Notes under the pieces: model-generated | Database searches by the model: none | Told to the model about the DNA's origin: nothing | What the model saw: the letters and a program-made list of their open reading frames with translations, nothing else | Source: Fibrella aquatilis | GTDB taxonomy: Bacteria; Bacteroidota; Bacteroidia; Cytophagales; Spirosomataceae | Assembly (NCBI RefSeq): GCF_017353255.1 | Contig: NZ_JAFMYU010000007.1 | Span: 1-64,000, forward strand | Length of the DNA stretch: 64,000 nucleotides | Direction of reading: 5' to 3' | Shown here: piece after piece, positions 37,601 to 44,909 of the stretch | How positions within the stretch are numbered: position 1 is the first letter of the stretch | How the letters are laid out: the number at the start of each line of letters is the position of its first letter | Made by a program: the position numbers and the translations under genes

Positions 37601-38047
37601 TTCCTGCCCACCAATCTGAAGACTTTTCTGCACAAAAAACTGCCCGACCACATGCAGCCCGACCGGATCATCTGCCTGGAACGGTTTCCCGTTACGGTCA
37701 ATGGTAAAATCGATACGAAGTCGTTTCCCCCACCTGTCACCCAGCCCGTGGCGTTCCTCCCGACGCAGCACCTGTTCAGAAACGACGAAGAGCGGGTAGT
37801 GATGCAGCTTTTCCAGGAAGTCATCCCCGGCCAGTTGTTTGGCCTGGGCGATAACCTGTTCGACGCCGGATTCAACTCGCTCAGCGTTATCGAATCGGTC
37901 AGGCTCCTGCACCGAGCTTTTCCCGCCGTGGTGCAGATTCAGGACGTTTTCAGCTACCCCAGTGTCCGGCAGCTTGCCGACCTCATCCGGCAACGCACTA
38001 CGCCTGCCAAGGCGCCATCAGAAGCCATCACGGTGTATGATTTATGA
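34655..38047 (+). CDS. Single-module NRPS: TubC-type docking domain - C-A(Thr)-T
   Basis: 1130 residues. Residues 1-55 (MTIPELIHALRAAQIQVRVV...) match the TubC N-terminal docking domain pattern, which accepts the C-terminal tail of the preceding NRPS. The C domain has HHIIADG, the A domain has YTSGSTGQPKG, and the carrier serine lies in GFNSLSV. The by-eye pocket D-F-W-N-I-G-M-V-H-K is the classical threonine code. There is no thioesterase, and the tail ends SEAITVYDL, another short hydrophobic-acidic end, so the chain probably moves on to another protein (perhaps the NRPS at the left edge) or is released in trans. The stop overlaps the next ATG by four bases (ATGA), indicating coupled translation. 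Confidence 0.95.
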   Translation: MTIPELIHALRAAQIQVRVVNDRLALQPATGIPPALLDAVRTHKTALIDFLRAAQTGGTPTIVPVARQAHYPLSSAQRRMWILDQYPGARQAYNIIGAYQLSGRLHVAALAAALTGVVARHESLRTTFLVVDGEPRQQVADHGIAALEQVDLPNPNALPDWLQTEAQRAFDLEKGPLLRVTLLRQQLNEHLLVLTLHHIIADGTSVEVLMRELSALYNTQIGAAAQPLPPLPIHYKDYAHWQLGGLTSPGQAQHKQYWQQTFADGTPVLELPTDFPKARGRTFRGASLKMPVDAGIVSNFNALCISHEASFFMGLLATLNVLLYRYTGQTDLVVGTPVAGREQTELQNQIGFYINTLALRTQLDGAEDFATILHRVRTNTLAAFAHQNYPFDVLLDDLTATATGPLPALFDVMLMYQRFTEPTAETALSGLVVTDYFLDNQTSKFDLTISVFESVAGVELLVNYNTDRFSEPRIRRLMDHFQGLMQQVVCHPRRPVCELDYLTDHERHHLLVAVNQTDANYPHHQTVGALFDAQVLATPNHTALVFEHNRLTYKELNERANQLAHYLRSVHGVGPEDHVAMLMDRSEYLVVALLGVLKAGAAYVPIDPDYPTERIGFTLHDAAAVAVITNGSLPPATAACVPDGCAVVDLQPWAQTLAGQPTHNPVAVNQPADLAYIIYTSGSTGQPKGVLVEHRNVVRLFVNDRPLFDFNANDVWVLFHSVCFDFSVWEIFGALLFGGKLVVAPRHTVQDPARLVDLLVAEGVTVLNQVPTLFGLVAQEVLGRAELPPLLLRYVIFGGEALTPATLVGWHEQYPQVALVNMYGITETTVHVTYKRIGPADMAAGISNIGTPIPTLKVYLMDAQRQLVPVGVVGELMVGGAGVSRGYLNRPALTAERFIENPYVSGERLYASGDLGKWQDDGSLVYMSRRDNQVKIRGYRIELSEIDHACLAFADLSDVRTLLHTEPSGQKLLVAYVVPRPDFLPTNLKTFLHKKLPDHMQPDRIICLERFPVTVNGKIDTKSFPPPVTQPVAFLPTQHLFRNDEERVVMQLFQEVIPGQLFGLGDNLFDAGFNSLSVIESVRLLHRAFPAVVQIQDVFSYPSVRQLADLIRQRTTPAKAPSEAITVYDL

Positions 38048-39789
38048 ATAACAGCCAACGTCTCCCTATGACTACCCTGAAAAACCTGAGCCTGATACTG
38101 GCTACGTGGCTGGTCACCACCGTTGCTTTTTCGCAGGTGCCCACCGACAATCCGTACCAGACTCGCTATGCTGCCGTCCATCACTGGACGGGTGCTATTC
38201 GCTGGAGCCAGGTGGTCAATGCCCGCGACGTAGACAGCCTGCTGGGGCCGCGCAACCTGGTCGATTCGGCACGGCTGCAGCAAGCCATGCTGGGGCTGGC
38301 GGCACGGGGTGGCGGCGTATTGTATTTCCCGGCCGGAACCTACACCCTGGGCTACGACCTGCGGCTACCGGGCGGGGTGGTGTTGCGGGGAGCCACCCCC
38401 CGGAGCGAATCCAGTGCGCTGTCAGACCAGTTTAGTCCTCCCACCAAATTTGAGTTTCCGGCCTATACGCCCAGAAAAGAGGGTAAAATGGGTGCGCCCG
38501 GCGCCACGGGGTTCAAAGGGATCTATGCCACGGTGGCACAGCAGGAGCGGAGTGGGCTGGTGAACCTGGACATTAACCGGGCAGTGATTGACTGCGCTGC
38601 CAGCCCGACTCGTGGCGCTACTAAAGCAGACAGTCAGGCCAGTATGCTCCTGCTGGGTATCCGGCAAAACAACGCCGCCCTGCCCGACCCGCTCATTCCG
38701 ACCCCCACGCAGCGCAGCCGGGGCCGCGACTGGCAACGCTGGCCGCTGAAAACTGGCGCCAACATGACCATCGGTGCGGGGTGCCGCTGCGTGGTGGCCA
38801 ACTGCCGCCTCAACGATGCCACCACCGACAATTTTCGGCAGCATGGCTACCTCCTCGACGACGGCATGATCCTGGACGGCAGCCAGGCCCAGTTCATCTT
38901 CACCGACCATACCGGCATTGCCGTGCAGAGCAACAACGTAGCCATTACCGATACCTACGTGCAGGTGTCCACTGGTAATCAGGCTATTGCAGACCCGGCT
39001 CAGAAAGTCGTGCTCACCAACAACCGCCTGGAGGTAACCCAACATGTTGGCTGGGTCAGCGGCGGCAACAAAGCTGTCAGTAACGACTATGACCTGCTTT
39101 ATGAGGCCGATTCGCTGCATGAGTTTCATACCTACCGGCTTCGGAATGACTCGCTGACCTACTGCCTCATCAAACCCCGGCAGTTCGACCCTGCCAAAAA
39201 GTACCCGCTCATCCTGTTGTTCCATCCCACCCTGGAGCCGGGCAGCAGTCCCAAGCAGGCCATGCGCGACATGGCCTGGTATATGGCTACCGAGGCGTTT
39301 CGTAGTCAGTTTCCGGCCGTGCTGCTCATGCCATTGTTGCCCCCTGGGGTGTCGTGGGTGCCGCAAAGCCGTATTCGGAGTATATCCTGGCCCATTCACC
39401 TGTCTATGAACATCGTAGAGCAGCTGGAAATCAGCGGTATGGTAGACACCAGCCGGATCTACGTCATTGGCCTCGACTGGGGTGCTGCCGCTGCCTGGGA
39501 CGTGGTAACGCGTTATCCGGAAAAAGTGGCTGCCGCCGTGCCCGTATCAGCTTTCTACGAAATTACCCCCGATCGCGCCGAAACCATCCGGCATATTCCC
39601 CTCTGGGTAGTCAGCGGCGACAGCGACGAGCAGATTTCGCCCACGCTGGCGCAGGTCATGCTCGCCAATCTCCAGAAGGGCAACCTGAACATGAAATACA
39701 GCCGAATCGATAATGCCGGTCACCGCTGCTGGTACCGCCTCACCGAAACCCCCGCTCTCTTCACCTGGCTCTTCAACCAGCATAAATGA
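38044..39789 (+). CDS. Secreted fusion: pectate-lyase-like beta-helix plus alpha/beta hydrolase with Asp at the nucleophile position
   Basis: 581 residues. A signal peptide (LSLILATWLVTTVAFSQ) precedes a right-handed beta-helix domain of the pectate-lyase superfamily type (GGGVLYFPAGTYTLGYDLRL, about residues 70-340). From about 355 there is an alpha/beta hydrolase resembling PHB-depolymerase-like esterases (PLILLFHPTLEPGSS, RIYVIGLDWGAAAAWD). The nucleophile elbow usually reads GxSxG; here it is GLDWG, so Asp replaces Ser, as in epoxide hydrolases and haloalkane dehalogenases. Candidate partners are the Asp in SGDSDEQIS and the His in NAGHRCW. A second in-frame ATG at 38068 also precedes the signal peptide. 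It is coupled to the NRPS gene by ATGA overlap, so it probably belongs to the operon, acting outside the cytoplasm on the product or on glycans. The exact reaction is unknown. Confidence 0.8.
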   Translation: MNNSQRLPMTTLKNLSLILATWLVTTVAFSQVPTDNPYQTRYAAVHHWTGAIRWSQVVNARDVDSLLGPRNLVDSARLQQAMLGLAARGGGVLYFPAGTYTLGYDLRLPGGVVLRGATPRSESSALSDQFSPPTKFEFPAYTPRKEGKMGAPGATGFKGIYATVAQQERSGLVNLDINRAVIDCAASPTRGATKADSQASMLLLGIRQNNAALPDPLIPTPTQRSRGRDWQRWPLKTGANMTIGAGCRCVVANCRLNDATTDNFRQHGYLLDDGMILDGSQAQFIFTDHTGIAVQSNNVAITDTYVQVSTGNQAIADPAQKVVLTNNRLEVTQHVGWVSGGNKAVSNDYDLLYEADSLHEFHTYRLRNDSLTYCLIKPRQFDPAKKYPLILLFHPTLEPGSSPKQAMRDMAWYMATEAFRSQFPAVLLMPLLPPGVSWVPQSRIRSISWPIHLSMNIVEQLEISGMVDTSRIYVIGLDWGAAAAWDVVTRYPEKVAAAVPVSAFYEITPDRAETIRHIPLWVVSGDSDEQISPTLAQVMLANLQKGNLNMKYSRIDNAGHRCWYRLTETPALFTWLFNQHK

Positions 39790-39801
39790 GTTGTCTATCC
39801 C

Positions 39802-41217
39802 ATGACCATTCTATTCGCCGTTTGCCACGCGCTCAGCCACCACAACGCTACCTATAAGCTGGCCCGGACCCTGCAAGCCAGGGGGCACCGGGTGCTGTAT
39901 GTGGAAACGCTGCCGTTTATAAAAGCCAGTATTCTGGCGCAGGGGTTCGAGGTGGTGCGGGTAGCCATGGATCGGTTTCCGGCACCAGAGCCACCTCCCA
40001 AGCCGGGCACCAGCCTATGGCAGCGCGGCAAGGCCCTCTTCCGGCAACTGGGCTACATCCGGCGCGTGAACGAGTTTATCCTCGATGGCACGCTCTATGA
40101 CGACCTGGTGGCTCAACTCCGCCCCGACCTGGTCATGCTCGATACTGACTTTGTCTGCAACAGCGTGCTGCTCTACAAGTACCGCATTCCGCTGGCCATC
40201 ATCCAGACCTGTGTGTCGCTCGACAAAGACCCCTACGTGCCGGTGTTTACCACGGCGCTGCCCTTTGGAAAAACGCCGGGACATTACCTCCTGGCCGAGG
40301 CATCGTGGCTGGCTTATTTTGCCAAAAACCTGGTTGACTACCTCCGCGATAAGGTCTGGTTTTCGGGCATCGACAAACGAATGCGCGACTACCCGTTGCT
40401 GAAAAAGATTGCCGCGCAGACCGGTTTTCCCCTCAACCAGAGCTATAACTCCAGCCGGGCGTTGCACGTGGGGTTCACTAACCTCCCCGAATTTATTACC
40501 TCGCCCCGCGAGTTTGACTTTCCCCGAACGCCGCGGCCTAACCAGCACTACGTCAGCCCCGCCGTAGACCTGCACCGGCGCGAATCATTCGTCGATCCGG
40601 CCTGGGCGGGTAAGCTGGCCACCCTACAACAGCAGCACGGGGCAGAGGCAAAGCCAGTGGTGTACTGCTCGCTGGGCACGCTGAGCCACTACCAGTACCG
40701 CCGTTGTGGCGATTTTTACCATAAAGTGATCGAGGTGTTCCGCGCCCGCCCCGACCTGACCCTGGTGCTGGTGGCGGGGCCGTTCGCCCCCACGTATGAC
40801 CACGCGTCGTTGCCGGGCAACATTTATCTCCTGAAGGCCATCCCGCAGCTGGAGATCCTGCCCCTGGCCACTCTGATGATTACTCACGGGGGCATGAACT
40901 CCCTGACCGAATGCATCTATTTCGGGGTGCCGGTGGTGGTCTATCCGCTGAGTACCAACTTCGACCAGCCGGGCAACGCGGCCCGGGCCGTGTATCACGG
41001 GCTGGGGGTGCAGGGCAACATCCGCCGCGACAGCACCACGCAGCTTGCCAGCCACGTAGCCGAGGTCCTCACCAACCCCACCTACCGGCAGCGCATGGAC
41101 ACAATGCGGCAACGGGTAGTCAACAGTGATGATTTCGATAAAAGTGTTCAGCTTATTGAAGCGCTATGTAATCAGTCATTGGTCGTATCCAGCCGACCCG
41201 TCGGACCGCACGAATGA
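39802..41217 (+). CDS. Glycosyltransferase, GT1/UGT-like (MGT family)
   Basis: 471 residues with a GT-B layout. The N-terminal half (TILFAVCHALSHHNATYKLARTLQARGHRVLYVET) is the acceptor-binding Rossmann-like start. The C-terminal half carries the sugar-nucleotide motif ITHGGMNSLTECIYFGVPVV followed by YPLSTNFDQPGNA, close to the PSPG box of UDP-sugar transferases that decorate macrolides and lipids. It starts 12 bases after the hydrolase gene in the biosynthetic operon, so sugar transfer to the lipopeptide is plausible. The last residues (SLVVSSRPVGPHE) are encoded by a palindromic repeat, whose ATGA also starts the next gene. Confidence 0.88.
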   Translation: MTILFAVCHALSHHNATYKLARTLQARGHRVLYVETLPFIKASILAQGFEVVRVAMDRFPAPEPPPKPGTSLWQRGKALFRQLGYIRRVNEFILDGTLYDDLVAQLRPDLVMLDTDFVCNSVLLYKYRIPLAIIQTCVSLDKDPYVPVFTTALPFGKTPGHYLLAEASWLAYFAKNLVDYLRDKVWFSGIDKRMRDYPLLKKIAAQTGFPLNQSYNSSRALHVGFTNLPEFITSPREFDFPRTPRPNQHYVSPAVDLHRRESFVDPAWAGKLATLQQQHGAEAKPVVYCSLGTLSHYQYRRCGDFYHKVIEVFRARPDLTLVLVAGPFAPTYDHASLPGNIYLLKAIPQLEILPLATLMITHGGMNSLTECIYFGVPVVVYPLSTNFDQPGNAARAVYHGLGVQGNIRRDSTTQLASHVAEVLTNPTYRQRMDTMRQRVVNSDDFDKSVQLIEALCNQSLVVSSRPVGPHE

Positions 41218-41227
41218 CCAATGACCA
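41173..41227. repeat. Palindromic repeat, TCATTGGTCATT family, copy 4
   Basis: Short copy with left word TCATTGGTCGT, the core TATCCAGCCGACC through GGACCGCAC (41186-41211, one base different from 11598-11623), and right word GAATGACCAATGACCA. It lies inside the end of the glycosyltransferase gene and provides both its stop codon and the overlapping start of the peroxidase gene. Confidence 0.85.
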
Positions 41228-42212
41228 ACCACAGAAAAACCGCCAACGTATGCCATCTTCTTCGTTAACCTGTGTCGGCGTTGCCGCACTTGTGCTGGTG
41301 CTGACGGCCGCCAGAACATCGCTACCGGTGCCCACTTCTGAACCGCTGCCCACTACAGCTGTTGCACTGGGTAAGCTGCTTTTTTTCGACCCCATCCTGT
41401 CGGGCAATCAGCAGGTGAGTTGCGCATCCTGCCACAAACCTGAATTTGCTTTTGCCGATAATATGCCCCTGAGTGTGGGTATCAACGGCAACTTCACCAG
41501 CCGCAACACGCCCTCGGTGATGTATACCGGTAAGCAACTGCATTTTTTCTGGGACGGCCGGGTTGGCTCACTGGAAGAGCAGGCCATCAACCCCATTACC
41601 AACTCCCGGGAAATGAATCTGCCCCTGGATAAGATCGTGGGGCGGCTGAAAAAGAACCCGTTCTACCTAAAGGCGTTCGACGCGGTGTTTCAGGCCGACC
41701 CTGATATAAACAACCTCTCCACAGCCCTGGCCGACTTTCAGCGCTCGCTGAGTACCTACGACTCGGCCTATGACCGGTTCACACGCGGCGACATCGACGC
41801 CATGAGCGAGGCCGCCGTGCGGGGGCTAAACGCCTACCTGACCAGCAACTGCAAGGAGTGCCACGGCATAGAGGGCGATTTTGCCATGGACAAATTTGCC
41901 AACATTGGGCTATACAAACGCATGGGAAAAGACGACGTGGGGCGGTTTGCCATTTCACGCGACAGTGCCGACCTGGGTAAATTTAAGGTGCCTAACCTGC
42001 GTAATATTGCCCTCACGGCCCCCTACATGCACGACGGCTCGGTGAGCAGCCTCCGGGAGGTAATCGAGTTTTATAACGACTCGGTTCATTTCTCAAAAAG
42101 CATCAATGTCGACGAGGCTATGTACAAGCAGGAACGCCCCATGACGAAAGAAGAAATTGATGACCTGCTCGTGTTTCTCCAGGCCCTCACCGACAAGCGA
42201 TTTCTTAATTGA
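41214..42212 (+). CDS. Di-haem cytochrome c peroxidase / MauG family protein
   Basis: 332 residues. A signal peptide (basic start QKNRQR, then VGVAALVLVLTAA) directs it to the periplasm. Two CxxCH haem sites are visible: CASCHKPEFAF in the N-terminal domain and CKECHGIEG in the C-terminal domain. The segments LSVGINGNFTSRNTPS, FFWDGRVGSLEEQA and MHDGSVSSLREVIEFYND are standard for bacterial cytochrome c peroxidases. The family reduces peroxide with electrons from cytochrome c, while MauG relatives oxidise aromatic residues. Starting at 41214 keeps the basic n-region; a start at 41250 would lose it. Position within the biosynthetic operon hints at oxidative tailoring, but such genes are common, so this is only an inference. 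Confidence 0.88.
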   Translation: MTNDQPQKNRQRMPSSSLTCVGVAALVLVLTAARTSLPVPTSEPLPTTAVALGKLLFFDPILSGNQQVSCASCHKPEFAFADNMPLSVGINGNFTSRNTPSVMYTGKQLHFFWDGRVGSLEEQAINPITNSREMNLPLDKIVGRLKKNPFYLKAFDAVFQADPDINNLSTALADFQRSLSTYDSAYDRFTRGDIDAMSEAAVRGLNAYLTSNCKECHGIEGDFAMDKFANIGLYKRMGKDDVGRFAISRDSADLGKFKVPNLRNIALTAPYMHDGSVSSLREVIEFYNDSVHFSKSINVDEAMYKQERPMTKEEIDDLLVFLQALTDKRFLN

Positions 42213-42217
42213 CTATT

Positions 42218-43096
42218 ATGCAACAATGCTACGTGTCCGTGCTTTGCAACGACAACTTCCTGCCGGGGGTACTGGCGATGAACCAGTCGCTTAAAAACGT
42301 GGGCGCTACCCACAAGTATTTGGTGCTGCTCACGCCCGACGTAAGCGCCCACGTACGCCACTACCTTGAGGCGGGCGGCATCAGGACCAAACTGGTAGAA
42401 TCCCTGGCGAACCCCTACGCCGGGCAGGTGAGCGCCGAGCTGGCCCGCACCTACACCAAACTCCAGGTTTTTGGCCTGACCGACTACCAGAAAGTGGTGA
42501 GCCTGGACCTCGACATGCTCGTGTGTGCCAACTTCGACGACGTGTTCAACAAGCCCGGCTGGTCGGCGGTCAACGCGGGTGGGATGCTACCCGAACACGC
42601 CGACTGGCTGGCGTTGAATTCGGGCTTCCTGGTGGTAGAACCCAATGCTGATCTCTTTGCCGATATGCTTCAGCAGAAGGATATACTCCCTTCCTACGAC
42701 AAAGGTGACCAGGGTTTTCTGCACAGCTATTTTCCCGAATGGAGTACCCTGCCGCACCTGCACCTCGACCATGCGCACAACCTGTATGTGGGGCACCTGA
42801 ACCGCTACCACCACCTGTTTGGCTACCACCTGCCTACGGCCAACACGCCTGCCAATGCCCGCACCATTCGGGTGTTGCATTTCTGGGGACCACATAAGCC
42901 CTGGGATTTTGGCCAGGTCGACCATGCCCCAAGCCTCTATAACGACGCCTTCCGACTGTGGTGGGAGAACTTCGAGCAGGCCCTGGCCAATTACCCTGCT
43001 GCGGGTCAAGACAACCCGGTGCATCAGTTGGTGCAGGGCGTGACCCGGTTCAGAAAACGCGTACTGGCCGATTTTATGAATAAGCAGGCTTCGTAG
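42218..43096 (+). CDS. Glycosyltransferase, GT8/glycogenin-like
   Basis: About 292 residues with a GT-A fold pattern: CYVSVLCNDNFLPGVLAMNQSL at the start, then YQKVVSLDLDMLVCANFDDVF with the DxD metal and nucleotide-sugar site, LNSGFLVVEP, and DQGFLHSYF. These are signatures of GT8 retaining transferases, which use UDP-sugars. The annotated TTG at 42209 overlaps the peroxidase stop; ATG 42218 is more likely. It is the last plus-strand gene of the long run and overlaps the convergent thioesterase gene by 23 bases. A second sugar-adding step on the product, or on envelope polymers, is possible. Confidence 0.85.
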   Translation: MQQCYVSVLCNDNFLPGVLAMNQSLKNVGATHKYLVLLTPDVSAHVRHYLEAGGIRTKLVESLANPYAGQVSAELARTYTKLQVFGLTDYQKVVSLDLDMLVCANFDDVFNKPGWSAVNAGGMLPEHADWLALNSGFLVVEPNADLFADMLQQKDILPSYDKGDQGFLHSYFPEWSTLPHLHLDHAHNLYVGHLNRYHHLFGYHLPTANTPANARTIRVLHFWGPHKPWDFGQVDHAPSLYNDAFRLWWENFEQALANYPAAGQDNPVHQLVQGVTRFRKRVLADFMNKQAS

Positions 43097-43781
43097 CGGC
43101 GATCAGGCGTAGGATGGTCTCGCAATGATCGAAGATAAAGAAGTGGCCTCCCGAAAAACGGGCGGTTTCAATAGGGGCAGTTGTTTCTGATTGCCAGGCG
43201 TTTAGCTCGTCGGGCGTGATTTTTTCTCTGTCGCCAGCCAGCACAAAAAAAGGAATAGACAAGGGTGGCTTTTCGCTGTACCTGTAATCCTCCAGTGCTT
43301 TAAGGTCGGCACGAATGATGGGAAAATAAAAGTCGAGAAAAACGGTGTCGCGAAGTAATTCGCTTGGGAAACCGCCCAGCTCCTCCAGCACCTCGATTAA
43401 GTCAGAATCGGGCAGGCTGGATAACGGGCGCTCAGGGGCGGCCCCCCGGCTACGCGGCGACTTACTGCCCGAAAGAATTAGGGCAACCGGCTCTGGAAGA
43501 CCCAGTTGATTGATGCGGCGGGCCAGCAAGTAAGCCAGGATAGCCCCCATGCTATGCCCGTAAATAGCGTATGGTTGGTCCAGATTGTGTTTGACAGAGG
43601 CATACAAATCGTCGACCAGGTCATCGACGCAGCCCAATAACGGCTCGTTTAATCGGCTGGCCCGGCCCGGGAGGTCTAGACAACGTAGCTGGATGGCTTC
43701 GGGCTGGCATTCCAGAAATTTATAATACGAGTGTTTATTACCGCCTGCATAAGGAATACAGAAAACGTTCATCTTCTCCAT
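43074..43781 (-). CDS. Type II thioesterase
   Basis: 235 residues, the usual length for stand-alone thioesterases of NRPS/PKS clusters. Seen are the N-terminal FCIPYAGGNKHSYYKF, RCLDLPGRASR, the nucleophile elbow GHSMGAILAY, the acid in LAGDREKIT and the catalytic His in SGGHFFIFDH. These enzymes clear misprimed or stalled carrier domains in the cytoplasm. It converges on the GT8 gene at the end of the biosynthetic run, and it is the only thioesterase in the window. It could also assist release, since no integrated thioesterase is visible, but that is not shown by the sequence. Confidence 0.92.
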   Translation of the reverse strand: MEKMNVFCIPYAGGNKHSYYKFLECQPEAIQLRCLDLPGRASRLNEPLLGCVDDLVDDLYASVKHNLDQPYAIYGHSMGAILAYLLARRINQLGLPEPVALILSGSKSPRSRGAAPERPLSSLPDSDLIEVLEELGGFPSELLRDTVFLDFYFPIIRADLKALEDYRYSEKPPLSIPFFVLAGDREKITPDELNAWQSETTAPIETARFSGGHFFIFDHCETILRLIAATKPAYS

Positions 43782-43826
43782 TTAAGGTGCCGTAGTAGCT
43801 TGTAAAAACGATAGCTCCATTCAGCC

Positions 43827-44711
43827 ATGAAAATAGTGCAGAGTTACTGGTCAAAACCAACCAAGAAGTACAGCGACGATGTTTTTTACAAGCACGCGAA
43901 TGGGTGGCTGGCCAAAAAGTACAATTACATGGCCTGGGCGCTGAGCTGTTTCAACCTGCGCAAACACTACGACGTGGTAGAACTGGTAACGGATGCAGCC
44001 GGTAAAAAGCTGCTGATCGACCAGTTGGAACTGCCCTACACGACCGTGAATGTAGGCCTGGAATCGATGTCCCACTACCCCGACGACCTTTGGGCACTGG
44101 GGAAGCTGTATGCCTACAGTATCCAGGACGAGCCGTTTCTGCACGTCGATGCCGATGTGTTTATCTGGCAACCGTTCGACGAGGTCATCATGAACGCACC
44201 CCTTGCCGTGCAACAACTGGAAGTGGGGTATGCGCATTATGGCGAACTGATGGAGCAGATCAACGCCAGCTTTACTTATATCTCGCCGTGTTTTCACACT
44301 CAGGCCCAAGGTATGCTTACGGCGGTCAACGCGGGCATCATTGGCGGTACGGACATCGCTTTTTTCAACGATTACACGGCCGAAGCGTTTCGGTTTGTAG
44401 ACCGAAACCTGTTGGCGCTGGAGCATATTTCCAGCCTTGACCTGTACAATACTATTTATGAGCAGCTGCTATTCTACACCCTGGCGCAGGCGCGGCAAGT
44501 TGACATAACCTGTTGCTTTGGTGGGCTGGGTAAACGCCTCGACTGGCTGTTTGCCTTTCCCGGCACGTTGCCCACCAGCCAGTACACCCATGCCGCCGGT
44601 GGTGGCAAGCGGGACAAAATCGTGTGCAGTCGCCTGGAGCATCGCCTCAGAAGTGATTACCCCGATTACTACTATTGGCTCATGCATAAGCTAAGAACGC
44701 TGGAATTGTGA
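43827..44711 (+). CDS. Putative glycosyltransferase (DUF6734-like)
   Basis: 294 residues. It starts MKIVQSYWSKPTKKY and has a GT-A-like metal site HVDADVFIW about a third of the way in, with DDLWALGKLYAYSIQDEPF before it. Later come VNAGIIGGTDIAFF and an acidic or aromatic C-terminal part. I associate this pattern with the DUF6734 family of Bacteroidota, but that is from memory. It is divergent from the type II thioesterase gene (45-base gap), just beyond two other glycosyltransferases, so it may decorate the same product. Substrate unknown. Confidence 0.65.
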   Translation: MKIVQSYWSKPTKKYSDDVFYKHANGWLAKKYNYMAWALSCFNLRKHYDVVELVTDAAGKKLLIDQLELPYTTVNVGLESMSHYPDDLWALGKLYAYSIQDEPFLHVDADVFIWQPFDEVIMNAPLAVQQLEVGYAHYGELMEQINASFTYISPCFHTQAQGMLTAVNAGIIGGTDIAFFNDYTAEAFRFVDRNLLALEHISSLDLYNTIYEQLLFYTLAQARQVDITCCFGGLGKRLDWLFAFPGTLPTSQYTHAAGGGKRDKIVCSRLEHRLRSDYPDYYYWLMHKLRTLEL

Positions 44712-44781
44712 GGGTTTTTGGGTTGGTGGTTGGCTGACGCAAGCATAATATTGCGTCAGCCAACCACCAACCCAAAAACCC
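44712..44781. terminator. Perfect 31-bp hairpin after the DUF6734-like gene
   Basis: The arms GGGTTTTTGGGTTGGTGG... at 44712-44742 and their exact complement at 44751-44781 surround an 8-base loop. The stem begins at the stop codon. The inner word GCTGACGCAAGCATA also occurs in the hairpin at 62079-62267. It probably works as a terminator or RNA stabiliser. Confidence 0.75.
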
Positions 44782-44909
44782 AACTGCCCAACTTGTCCGA
44801 AATCGTACGGGTAGGCGCTGGTGAACCAGTGCATACAGCGCGCTAGGCCTGTTTTGCTACAATGGTATAATCTTTGGCGCTAGTGTACAAAAACAAACGT
44901 TAACCGACC

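Noticed and set aside
18403-38047. Epimerisation domains
   Set aside because: Each carrier domain is followed directly by a C domain or protein end; no extra C-like domain is present.
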